Source of the DNA: Gracilimonas sediminicola
Lineage (GTDB): Bacteria > Bacteroidota > Rhodothermia > Balneolales > Balneolaceae
Direction of reading: 5' to 3'
DNA: 64,000 nt
NCBI RefSeq assembly: GCF_024320785.1
Contig: NZ_JANDBC010000002.1
Location: 372,001 to 436,000, forward strand
Shown here: positions 15,905 to 23,932 of the stretch, piece by piece
Layout of the letters: every line of letters begins with the position of its first letter
Numbering within the stretch: the stretch's first letter is position 1
The notes under the pieces: model-generated
Told to the model about the DNA's origin: nothing
The model's database searches: none
What the model saw: only the letters and a program-made list of their open reading frames with translations
Program-made: the position numbers and the translations under genes

Positions 15905-16722
15905 GCGACTTCAAACTTCAACAATATCGCGACCTCGGGGGTATCTTAACCGATTCTTTTACCTACATCCGGGTGCACTATAAAAGCCTGGGCAAGGCGC
16001 TGGGACTTCTGGTTCTGCCTTTCTACATCATTTCCGGTTTATTGGTTGGAAGCGGATATTCCAGTTTTTTCACTGTGATGGACAATCCCGATGCCTCAGC
16101 TGATGCCCTCTTTAGCGGAGATTTCCTGATTGGAATGCTTCTTCTTGCCTTTTCATCCGGTGCGTTACTCACGGTTTCTTTAACGCATATCAATCTTGCA
16201 CAGGATACGAATGATGTTCGGTTTGAAGATATTTTCAACAATTTCGGACGGAACTTTTTTACGCTTCTTGGCCTCTACATCCTGATTATAATCATTGTAT
16301 TCTTCGGTTTTATGTTTCTTATTCTCCCGGGCATCTACATTGGGATAAAACTTTTTGTAGCCCCTGCGGTAGCCGTCATTGAACAGCGAAATCCTTTTGA
16401 GTCAATCAGCCGTTCGTGGGATTTAGTACAAGGCCACTGGTGGTTCACTTTTGCCACTTACCTTGTGATGAACATCATCACGTCTTTCATGTCCTATGTC
16501 CTCATTATCCCAATGTCCATACTGTTTGGGTTTCTGGCAGCTTCAGGGGCTGATAACTCGGCAATGATTGGAACCGGAATGGGACTTTTTTACGGACTGC
16601 TTATAGTTGTAGCCTCCCTGTTTTCGGTACTCATGCTGATTGCGATGGCCCTGCAGTATTTCAACCTCATTGAGCGAAAAGAAGGAAAAGGATTACGCGC
16701 GCAAATTGAGGAGTTGGGTTGA
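15901..16722 (+). CDS. Polytopic membrane protein of the MoxR cluster
   Basis: The 273-residue protein has a short soluble N-terminus (DLGGILTDSFTYIRVHYKSL) and about six hydrophobic helices. The motif RNPFESISRSWDLVQGHWW at about residues 160-178 resembles membrane domains found in glycerophosphodiester phosphodiesterase-associated and other DUF975-like proteins, which share an xSxxLVxGxWW pattern. No catalytic residues are evident. It overlaps the SpoIIM gene by four bases and the DUF4129 gene by four bases (TTGA), so it is a structural part of this operon. Confidence 0.75.
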   Translation: MSDFKLQQYRDLGGILTDSFTYIRVHYKSLGKALGLLVLPFYIISGLLVGSGYSSFFTVMDNPDASADALFSGDFLIGMLLLAFSSGALLTVSLTHINLAQDTNDVRFEDIFNNFGRNFFTLLGLYILIIIIVFFGFMFLILPGIYIGIKLFVAPAVAVIEQRNPFESISRSWDLVQGHWWFTFATYLVMNIITSFMSYVLIIPMSILFGFLAASGADNSAMIGTGMGLFYGLLIVVASLFSVLMLIAMALQYFNLIERKEGKGLRAQIEELG

Positions 16723-17435
16723 TCCGAAGACTGCTGTTTATATTTCTGTTCCTGATTCCGGCTGCAGCAACAGCTCAGGATTCTTCTACGGTTCAACACT
16801 TCGAACCGGACAGCAGCGAAGTGTATGTGCGAACCGTTGAACCGTCAACCTTAGACAGTTTAACAAACGAAGAGGTCTTTGCTTATAACGAAGAGGCTGA
16901 AAATCCTGAGACGTTATGGAGCCGGATACAGCGGTGGTTTATTCAATTACTTCAATGGATTTTCAGCAGCCCGTGGGCGTCTGTCACCGTGCGGGTTATC
17001 TTTTTCGCTATCTTCGGAGCCGTTCTTTTTGCCCTGATAAACCATATGCTGGGTGGGAATCTTACCTCCTCCTTCTCAAAGAAAAAATCGGGTCAATCTC
17101 TGGCGATGAACATTGGCGAATCGGAGCTCTCCAAAACAAATTATGAGGAAATGCTGCAGGCGGCTCTCGCTGGAAGCCGCTACCGGGATGCCGTTCGAAT
17201 TTTGTACCTGAAAGCACTTCAGCAGCTGAATGAAAATGAATTGATCAACTGGAAGCCGGATAAAACCAATCACGATTACATGCGGGAATTAGGTAGTCAC
17301 CCCGCCGGCAACTACTTCAATAAACTTACCACCTATTACGAATATGTGGAATACGGCGATTTCAATATTGAACAAGCCGGATATGAAACGGTAGAGAGCG
17401 TTTACCAACAATTTAAAAATCAGGCTCACGCATAG
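16719..17435 (+). CDS. DUF4129 domain protein
   Basis: The start is TTG at 16719, overlapping the previous TGA stop; it is the start that gives a complete signal peptide (MIRRLLFIFLFLIPAAATAQD). The 238-residue protein has an extracytoplasmic N-terminal part, one transmembrane helix at about residues 85-110 and a C-terminal cytoplasmic DUF4129 domain, recognisable by SRYRDAVRILYLKALQQL, T-x2-DYMREL and YYEYVEYGDF. DUF4129 proteins accompany MoxR and transglutaminase-like or DUF58 proteins, but their role is unknown. The next gene starts at GTG 17435, overlapping the TAG stop by one base. Confidence 0.82.
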   Translation: MIRRLLFIFLFLIPAAATAQDSSTVQHFEPDSSEVYVRTVEPSTLDSLTNEEVFAYNEEAENPETLWSRIQRWFIQLLQWIFSSPWASVTVRVIFFAIFGAVLFALINHMLGGNLTSSFSKKKSGQSLAMNIGESELSKTNYEEMLQAALAGSRYRDAVRILYLKALQQLNENELINWKPDKTNHDYMRELGSHPAGNYFNKLTTYYEYVEYGDFNIEQAGYETVESVYQQFKNQAHA

Positions 17436-18637
17436 TGTTTAAGAAAGAGCGCACATATTATTTCATCCTGGGCGGCCTGATTTTTATCTACGTCCTGGCC
17501 CAGATTCTTCGCCCAAAACCCCTGAACTGGACCGAAAGCTATTCCTCGGAAGACAAAATTCCCTATGGTGGTTACCTGATGCATGCCTTACTTCCGGCTG
17601 CCTTTCCGGATGATGAAATCAGCCTGAATCAATCACCCATTTTTGAATACTCCGATTCCACTAACCCCCAAAAGAACTGGATTTTCATCAATAAGAGCTT
17701 TGGCATCGACCGGTGGGAAACAGACATTTTGTTATCACAGGTTGAGCAGGGAGCCAGCGTATTTATAGCCGCACGTACATTCGAACAGGCTTTTAAAGAC
17801 AGCCTCGATATTGGCACGTACCTGAATAATCCGTTATTGGCGGGAGGTTCTATGTTGGATGAAGACACCGCCCGAGTCAATTTCACCAATCCCCGGCTCA
17901 AAGAGAAATCCGGTTTCCCCTACTACCGCAGCACCACCGAAACCTATTTCTTCAAGGTTGATTCCACCCTGAAGGTTACTTCACTGGGTGTGAATGACGA
18001 AGGAAATCCGAACTTCATCCGGGTTCAGTTTGGAGAAGGAGAGCTGTTTCTTCATTCCAACCCTACCTTGTTTACCAATTATTTTGTGCGGGATGAATCC
18101 GGAGCCGATTATGCCTTAAAGGCCCTTTCCTACCTGCCGGAACGGGAAACCATTTGGGATGAGTATTATAAAGATGTCCGCCTTGCCGGCGGAAGTGTGG
18201 TACGCTACGTGGTCTCTGAAGAACATCTGAGCTGGGCATGGTTTATTAGTTTGAGCGGTGTATTGCTGTTTATGGTATTCAGGGCTAAGCGGAAGCAACG
18301 GATTATTCCGACAATTGAAACACCAAAAAATTCAAGCATCGAATTTGCCCGGACGATCGGAAGCCTCTATCTCGAAAAAGGAGATCACAAGCTGATTGCT
18401 GATAAGAAAATCCGGTTTTTCTTTGATTATATTCGATCCAACCTCGGGCTGGATACTTCCGAAATTGATGATGAACTAAAGCATGACATCGCCCTTCGAT
18501 CCGGCATTGAAGAGATCGAAATACAAGGCCTTTTTGATCTGATTGACAAGATCTCCGGTCAGCATGACCTCACCCAAAAAGAATTAAAACTATTAACCGA
18601 ACGAATTGACCAATTCTATAACCAGAGTCAACGATGA
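17435..18637 (+). CDS. DUF4350 domain protein with two membrane helices
   Basis: The 400-residue protein starts at GTG 17435 with a membrane helix at residues 7-25 and a large extracytoplasmic domain starting with LNWTESYSSEDKIPYGGYLMHALLP, the DUF4350 pattern. WIFINKSFGIDRWETDILLSQVEQGASVFIAA is the conserved core. A second helix (WAWFISLSGVLLFMVF) lies near residue 270, and the rest is a cytoplasmic helical domain. The family resembles receptor-like or GldG/ABC-associated periplasmic domains without known activity. Coupling by overlap to the DUF4129 gene and to the MoxR gene (ATGA) shows it belongs to the same complex. Confidence 0.82.
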   Translation: MFKKERTYYFILGGLIFIYVLAQILRPKPLNWTESYSSEDKIPYGGYLMHALLPAAFPDDEISLNQSPIFEYSDSTNPQKNWIFINKSFGIDRWETDILLSQVEQGASVFIAARTFEQAFKDSLDIGTYLNNPLLAGGSMLDEDTARVNFTNPRLKEKSGFPYYRSTTETYFFKVDSTLKVTSLGVNDEGNPNFIRVQFGEGELFLHSNPTLFTNYFVRDESGADYALKALSYLPERETIWDEYYKDVRLAGGSVVRYVVSEEHLSWAWFISLSGVLLFMVFRAKRKQRIIPTIETPKNSSIEFARTIGSLYLEKGDHKLIADKKIRFFFDYIRSNLGLDTSEIDDELKHDIALRSGIEEIEIQGLFDLIDKISGQHDLTQKELKLLTERIDQFYNQSQR

Positions 18638-19653
18638 GCACTGAAGAGAAAGACACTCACAGCCAACAATCAACCGAAGAAAAAGCACCATTTGAAAGCC
18701 GCACTGATTTATCAGGAGTGGAAAAACTGGTGAAAAGTATCCGGGAGGAAATAGGTAAAATCATTGTAGGTCAGCATCGTATGGTCGATTTGTTGATTGC
18801 GGCCCTCCTCGCCGACGGACACGTTTTAATTGAAGGCGTTCCCGGTGTGGCCAAAACCCTGACCACCAAGCTGCTGGCCCAAACCATCAGCTCTAATTTT
18901 TCACGCATTCAGTTCACACCCGACCTGATGCCTGCAGATGTAATCGGTACATCGGTTTTCAATCCAAAAACCACAGACTTTGAGTTTAAGGAAGGACCGG
19001 TTTTTTCGAATCTCGTGCTTATCGATGAGATCAACCGCTCGCCGGCGAAAACACAGGCGGCTTTGTTTGAAGTGATGGAAGAACGGCAGATTACCGTGGA
19101 TGGTAAAACCTATTTCATGGAGCCTCCATTTATGGTAATTGCCACACAAAACCCCATTGAACATGAGGGAACCTACCGGTTGCCGGAAGCTCAGCTCGAC
19201 CGTTTTCTGTTCCGGATTGATGTCCCCTATCCTTCATTAGAAGAAGAAGTAGAGATTTTATCCGGCAGTTACTCCCGCAAGAACAAGCTGGATATCAGCT
19301 CACTGGATAAAGTGATTTCCGCCGAAGAAATTGCCAAACAACGAAATGTAGCGGCATCGGTTCATGTGGAGCCTGAGCTGATGAAGTACATTGCCCAAAT
19401 TATTCAGAATACAAGAAACAGTAGTTCGGTCTCAATCGGTGCTTCGCCACGTGCCTCGGTGTTTGTAATGAAAGCCGCACAAGCCTGGGCTGCTATGAAC
19501 GGGCGCGACTTTATTACTCCTGAAGATGTGAAAGAGGTAATAAACCCTGTTCTCCGCCACCGAATTACCCTAACCCCGGAAAAAGAAATGGAGGGAATGA
19601 AACCCGATCAGGTAATACAAATTATTCTGGAGAAGGTGGAGGTGCCGAGGTAA
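18634..19653 (+). CDS. MoxR-family AAA+ ATPase
   Basis: The 339-residue protein carries Walker A GVPGVAKT at 68-75 and Walker B LVLIDEIN at 127-134, followed by the MoxR-typical RSPAKTQAALFEVMEERQ and sensor 1 in IATQNP near 170-176. The lid domain ends at the C-terminus. MoxR ATPases are cytoplasmic chaperone-like enzymes that help mature protein complexes, usually together with DUF58 or VWA proteins. The gene overlaps the DUF4350 gene by four bases. A 161-bp region with nested inverted repeats separates it from the DUF58 gene. Confidence 0.93.
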   Translation: MSTEEKDTHSQQSTEEKAPFESRTDLSGVEKLVKSIREEIGKIIVGQHRMVDLLIAALLADGHVLIEGVPGVAKTLTTKLLAQTISSNFSRIQFTPDLMPADVIGTSVFNPKTTDFEFKEGPVFSNLVLIDEINRSPAKTQAALFEVMEERQITVDGKTYFMEPPFMVIATQNPIEHEGTYRLPEAQLDRFLFRIDVPYPSLEEEVEILSGSYSRKNKLDISSLDKVISAEEIAKQRNVAASVHVEPELMKYIAQIIQNTRNSSSVSIGASPRASVFVMKAAQAWAAMNGRDFITPEDVKEVINPVLRHRITLTPEKEMEGMKPDQVIQIILEKVEVPR

Positions 19654-19665
19654 TTTTACTAAAGT

Positions 19666-19766
19666 CCCCTCCGGGGAGGGGATTTAGGAGCGGGTCAATG
19701 TTTGAATAGGTAATTAAGTTGACTCAAACATTGGCCCTCTCCTTTGTTTCCTCTCCTATGGAGAGG
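19666..19766. repeat. Nested inverted repeat between moxR-type and DUF58 genes
   Basis: Central arms at 19687-19705 and 19724-19742 form a 19-bp inverted repeat with two mismatches (core CAATGTTTGA/TCAAACATTG exact), spaced by 18 bases. Outside each arm lies a small palindrome: CCCCTCCGGGGAGGGG at 19666-19681 and CCTCTCCTATGGAGAGG at 19750-19766. There is no T run at the right end, so a simple terminator is unlikely. The layout resembles a paired extragenic palindromic (REP-like) element inside the operon. Confidence 0.75.
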
Positions 19767-19814
19767 AAGACGCTTTTTCAGAAGGCAAGTTATAGAAAGA
19801 CTTACTAATAAAAC

Positions 19815-21155
19815 ATGAACCCACTAACCATTTTAAAGCAACTCCATCTCAGCAACCTGTTTTTCCAGGCACTGGCCGGGGTGGCTCTGACTTTTCTGGT
19901 CGGCTACTTTGTGCCCCCTGTCGGCGCCTTTGCTGAAGTTATTTTCTTTGGGTTTGTAGTGATTTTTGGCATTGATTTGCTCCTCTTGTTTAGCAAAGTA
20001 GAACCGGCTGCCGGAAACAGGATAGTCCCACAACGACTTTCCAATGGAGATGAAAACACGATTCGGCTACAATTATCCAATCAGCTCAACTTTACAGCCC
20101 AGGCAGAAATCATTGATGAAATTCCCCATCAGTTTCAAATCAGGGACTTCAGCATTTCCACTTCCCTTCCATCGGGAATAGAAAAAGAATTTACTTATGA
20201 GCTGCGCCCGACCGAACGAGGGGAGTATGACTTTGGGGATATCAATTTATTTATAAATTCGAGAATTGGGTTTGTGCGGAGGAAAGTCAGCATTGCTGCC
20301 TCGCAAACGGTTCCTGTTTATCCCTCCTTTATACAGATGCGCAAATTTGAGATGTACGCCATTTCAAACCGGTTGACGGACATTGGCATCAAGAAGATCC
20401 GCAGAGTCGGCCACACCATGGAATTCGACCAAATCAAGGAATATGTGCGGGGCGATGACGTCCGTTCCATTAACTGGAAAGCTACGGCCCGGGCCAACGA
20501 CCTGATGGTAAACCAGTACCAGGATGAGCGATCCCAGAACGTGATTAATGTAATTGATATGGGCCGCGTTATGAAGATGCCTTTCGACGGCCTGCACCTG
20601 CTCGATTACGCCATCAATACCAGCCTGGTGATTTCAAATATCGCACTTATTAAGGATGACAAAGCCGGTTTGGTTACTTTTTCCAATGATGATTCCATAG
20701 TCGTAAAACCGGAGAAAAAGCGAACACATATTCAGCGCATTCAGGAAGCTTTGTATAACCTGAATACCAACTTTATGGAATCCGATTATGAGCGGCTGGT
20801 TGTTTCCCTGAGAAAGCATGTAAATCAGCGAAGTCTTGTTTTACTTTATACCAATTTTGAGACCTTTTCTTCGATGGAGCGGCAGCTACCCTACTTGCAG
20901 CGAATTGCCAAAGACCATTTACTGGTTACCATCTTTTTTGAGAATACCGAAATGACCAAACTGCTGCATGAAGAGTCTAAAACCATCGGGCAGATTTACA
21001 CAAAGACGATTGCAGAGAAATTCTCCTTTGAGAAAAAACAGATTGTAAAGGCCCTGAACCAACGAGGTATTCAAACTATTTTAACCCCTCCGAAAGAGCT
21101 TTCGGTGAATGCCATCAATAAGTATTTAGAGTTGAAGGCGCGGGGGCTTATTTAG
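19815..21155 (+). CDS. DUF58 domain protein
   Basis: The 446-residue protein has two N-terminal membrane helices (residues 15-60), a beta-rich extracytoplasmic-type middle (residues 70-180, RPTERGEYDFGDINLFI), and the DUF58 signature FDQIKEYVRGDDVRSINWKATA near residues 198-219. A VWA-like fold follows, with DMGRVM in place of the full MIDAS DxSxS motif, so metal binding is doubtful. DUF58 proteins pair with MoxR ATPases across bacteria; the partner MoxR gene is directly upstream. The last gene of the cluster; downstream is another inverted repeat and then a convergent dehydrogenase gene. Confidence 0.88.
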   Translation: MNPLTILKQLHLSNLFFQALAGVALTFLVGYFVPPVGAFAEVIFFGFVVIFGIDLLLLFSKVEPAAGNRIVPQRLSNGDENTIRLQLSNQLNFTAQAEIIDEIPHQFQIRDFSISTSLPSGIEKEFTYELRPTERGEYDFGDINLFINSRIGFVRRKVSIAASQTVPVYPSFIQMRKFEMYAISNRLTDIGIKKIRRVGHTMEFDQIKEYVRGDDVRSINWKATARANDLMVNQYQDERSQNVINVIDMGRVMKMPFDGLHLLDYAINTSLVISNIALIKDDKAGLVTFSNDDSIVVKPEKKRTHIQRIQEALYNLNTNFMESDYERLVVSLRKHVNQRSLVLLYTNFETFSSMERQLPYLQRIAKDHLLVTIFFENTEMTKLLHEESKTIGQIYTKTIAEKFSFEKKQIVKALNQRGIQTILTPPKELSVNAINKYLELKARGLI

Positions 21156-21157
21156 CT

Positions 21158-21260
21158 GACAGCTTTCGGACTTCAGCTATCAGTTTAAGCAGCTCCTAAA
21201 CCAGAATTGGTTCCGACGCAGAGCGTGCGGAACCAGTAAAACTGATAGCTGAATGCTGTC
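21158..21260. repeat. Nested inverted repeat between convergent genes
   Basis: A perfect 15-bp inverted repeat (21172-21186 with 21239-21253, core CAGCTATCAGTTT) encloses a hairpin GGTTCCG at 21209-21215 with CGGAACC at 21228-21234. Outside, GACAGC at 21158-21163 pairs with GCTGTC at 21255-21260. The element fills the gap between the DUF58 and dehydrogenase stop codons. Without a T run it is not a standard terminator, though it could form a long RNA stem on either transcript. Confidence 0.75.
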
Positions 21261-21274
21261 TCCTGATAGCTCTC

Positions 21275-23695
21275 TCAATATATCGCCGGAAAACGCTCGG
21301 TATCTGCTTTGTGCATAATCTCGTAAATGGTCTCAAAGATATCCTCGGCGTTGGGCTTGCTGAAGTAATCTCCATCGGAGGCATAGGCCGGACGATGATC
21401 GTGGGCCGTCAGGCACTTAGGCTCTGAGTCGAGCTGAAAGTAGCCGCCCTGCTCTTCCAATACTTTGTGCAGGATGTAGGCAGAAGCTCCACCGGGAACA
21501 TCTTCATCCACAATCAACAGTCGGTTGGTCTTGCTGAGTGATTTTCCAATTACATGATCCAGGTCGAAAGGCATCAGGGTTCTTACGTCAATCAGCTCAA
21601 TGGAAATACCGGCATCCTCAAGCTGTGGAATAATGCTTTCCACAATGTTGAAGGTTGATCCATAAGAAACAACCGTCATATCTGATCCCTCATTAATAAC
21701 TTCTGGCTTGCCTAACGGTGTGGTAAATTCACCTAAGTTAGTCGGCATATTTTCTTTGAGGCGATAGCCATTCAGGGGCTCAACGATGATAGCCGGGTCG
21801 TCTCCCTGAAGTAAGGTATTGTAGAATCCGGCCGCTTCAGTCAGGTTTCTGGGAACACATAAATGAACTCCACGAGCGCCGCTTGTAATCATTCCCATTG
21901 GGGAACCGGAGTGCCAGATTCCTTCCAGACGGTGACCGCGGGTTCGTACAATCAACGGAGCAGCCTGCCCGCCCTTTGTTCGGTAGCGGAGTGTAGCCAA
22001 ATCGTCGGAAATTCCCTGGAAACAGTACAACAGATAATCCAGGTACTGGATTTCAGCAATCGGGCGAAGTCCCCGAATCGACATTCCGATACCCTGTCCT
22101 AAAATGGTTGCTTCTCTGATACCGGTATCACTCACACGGATTTCCCCGTATTTATCCTGCATGCCTTCAAGGCCTTTGTTAACATCACCAAGCTTTCCGG
22201 AATCCTCTCCAAATACCAGCGTATTCGGATATTTCTCAAAAATGGCGTCAAAATTTTCACGGATAACCAACCGGGCATCCACACGCTTAGGATCTTCAGG
22301 ATATTCCGGCTTAACCTCTTCAACCTTTAACGGAGAATTTGGTGTTTGGCTATATAGATGTGAATTGTAACGATCCCGGTTTACTTCCCGATATTCTTTA
22401 ACCCACTCAGCCAGCTTTTCACGGGCAGATGAATTGTTTCCGGCCGTAACCGCCAGCGATTTACGGGCTGCTGACAGAATATCTTTGCGGATGGCATTCG
22501 GGTAGTTCTTCAGTTTCTTGGCAAACTCTCCTACCTTTTCTACACCAGATTCCTCTTTCAGGTTGTCAATCAACTCTATAGCCGTTGACTTTTCCTGTTT
22601 GATGGGTTCAAAAAAGGCTTTCCATGCCGCATTTTTAGCTTCATTTACCTCGTCCTGAGCTTCATCTTCCAGCTCATCCAGTTTCTCGGATTTGGCAATG
22701 CCATTATCTAAAATCCACTGGCGCAGCTTTTCCAGGCAACAATATTCTTCTTCCCACTGCAGTCGCTCTTCCGACTTATATCTTTCATGCGAACCGGAAG
22801 TGGAGTGCCCTTGTGGCTGAGTAACTTCTTGCACATGAATCAATACCGGCACATGCTCCTTCCGGGCAATCTCTTCTGCTTTCTGATAGGTTTCAATCAG
22901 TGCCTGGTAGTCCCAAGCTTTCACCCTCAGAATTTCGTAACCGTCCTCATCTTTTGTGCGCTGAAATCCTTTCAGCACTTCCGAAATATTCTCTTTTGTG
23001 GTCTGATATTTCTTAGCCACCGAGATTCCAAATCCATCATCCCAAACCGACATAATCATCGGCACCTGAAGCACACCGGCTGCGTTAATAGTTTCCCAGA
23101 ATACCCCTTCCGAAGTACTGGCATCCCCGATGGTTCCAAATGCTACTTCATTTCCTTTATTGGAGAACTTTTTCCACTCTTTGCCCTTGAGTGCTTTCTC
23201 GTTGCGGTACACTTTGGAAGCCTGTGCAAGCCCCAGAAGGCGGGCCATCTGCCCAGCTGTAGGAGAAATATCGGATGCTGTGTTCTTTGACTTGGTTTGA
23301 TCTTTCCAGTTGCCTTCTTTATCCAGCAAACGGGTGGCAAAGTGTGAGTTCATTTGCCGTCCGGCAGAATTCGGATCTGCTTCCACATCAGCGTGAGCGT
23401 ATAGTTGCGCAAAAAGTTGCTGAGGGGTTACCTCTCCGATTGCAAGCATAAAGGTTTGGTCGCGATAGTAGCCTGACCGGAAGTCTCCGTTCTTAAATAC
23501 TTTGGCCATCGCGATCTGCGGGATTTCCTTACCGTCTCCAAATATCCCGAACTTGGCTTTTCCGGTGAGCACTTCTTTTCTACCGATTAACGACATATGC
23601 CGGCTTACCCAACCCAGCTTGAAATCGGCTAAGATTTCCTTTTTCTGAGCAGCGGTAAACTTATTCTTCGTCGTCTTTTCTTTTACTTGAGCCAT
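21275..23695 (-). CDS. 2-oxoacid dehydrogenase E1 component, alpha-beta fusion
   Basis: The 806-residue protein joins both E1 subunits. Residues of about 30-400 are alpha-like, with GDASTSEGVFWETINAAG near 193-210 as the thiamine diphosphate site and ERYKSEERLQWEE in the loop region; residues of about 460-806 are beta-like, with GEDSGKLGDVNKGL, a pyrimidine-side Glu and GWxx-free LVIDEDVPGG. This E1 decarboxylates a branched-chain or other 2-oxoacid and passes the acyl group to the lipoyl E2. Such fused enzymes are common in Bacteroidota and often called 2-oxoisovalerate dehydrogenase. No E2 or E3 gene is nearby. Substrate is not certain. Confidence 0.9.
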   Translation of the reverse strand: MAQVKEKTTKNKFTAAQKKEILADFKLGWVSRHMSLIGRKEVLTGKAKFGIFGDGKEIPQIAMAKVFKNGDFRSGYYRDQTFMLAIGEVTPQQLFAQLYAHADVEADPNSAGRQMNSHFATRLLDKEGNWKDQTKSKNTASDISPTAGQMARLLGLAQASKVYRNEKALKGKEWKKFSNKGNEVAFGTIGDASTSEGVFWETINAAGVLQVPMIMSVWDDGFGISVAKKYQTTKENISEVLKGFQRTKDEDGYEILRVKAWDYQALIETYQKAEEIARKEHVPVLIHVQEVTQPQGHSTSGSHERYKSEERLQWEEEYCCLEKLRQWILDNGIAKSEKLDELEDEAQDEVNEAKNAAWKAFFEPIKQEKSTAIELIDNLKEESGVEKVGEFAKKLKNYPNAIRKDILSAARKSLAVTAGNNSSAREKLAEWVKEYREVNRDRYNSHLYSQTPNSPLKVEEVKPEYPEDPKRVDARLVIRENFDAIFEKYPNTLVFGEDSGKLGDVNKGLEGMQDKYGEIRVSDTGIREATILGQGIGMSIRGLRPIAEIQYLDYLLYCFQGISDDLATLRYRTKGGQAAPLIVRTRGHRLEGIWHSGSPMGMITSGARGVHLCVPRNLTEAAGFYNTLLQGDDPAIIVEPLNGYRLKENMPTNLGEFTTPLGKPEVINEGSDMTVVSYGSTFNIVESIIPQLEDAGISIELIDVRTLMPFDLDHVIGKSLSKTNRLLIVDEDVPGGASAYILHKVLEEQGGYFQLDSEPKCLTAHDHRPAYASDGDYFSKPNAEDIFETIYEIMHKADTERFPAIY

Positions 23696-23853
23696 TATAC
23701 AATTTTAGTTCTGAATATTTAGGAAAGCACCCTTCCAAAAGGGGCGATATAATACGGAAAAGCGCTTTTTTATGAAACAGCCTCCAGCGCTCTTATCGTT
23801 CTTTTTCTATTAAATCTACTTAGACTTAGAGCTAATCGAATGATCCAGCCTCT

Positions 23854-23921
23854 AACCCTTACAGGGTTTAACTACCAAGCCTTTACCAATTTAGGCGAAT
23901 GGTAACCCCGGAAGGGTTACC
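23854..23921. repeat. Pair of short extragenic palindromes downstream of fumC
   Basis: AACCCT at 23854-23859 pairs with AGGGTT at 23863-23868 around a 3-base loop, and GGTAACCC at 23901-23908 pairs with GGGTTACC at 23914-23921 around CGGAA. Both lie between the start of the E1 gene and the 3' end of fumC. The two share the core AACCC/GGGTT, suggesting a related REP-like family. The second could support termination of fumC on the minus strand, but the T run precedes it instead of following. Confidence 0.6.
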
Positions 23922-23932
23922 GTAAAAATCTA

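Noticed and set aside
22787-23290. 167-codon plus-strand frame
   Set aside because: Antisense to the strongly conserved E1 alpha part; its residues show no protein-like pattern.
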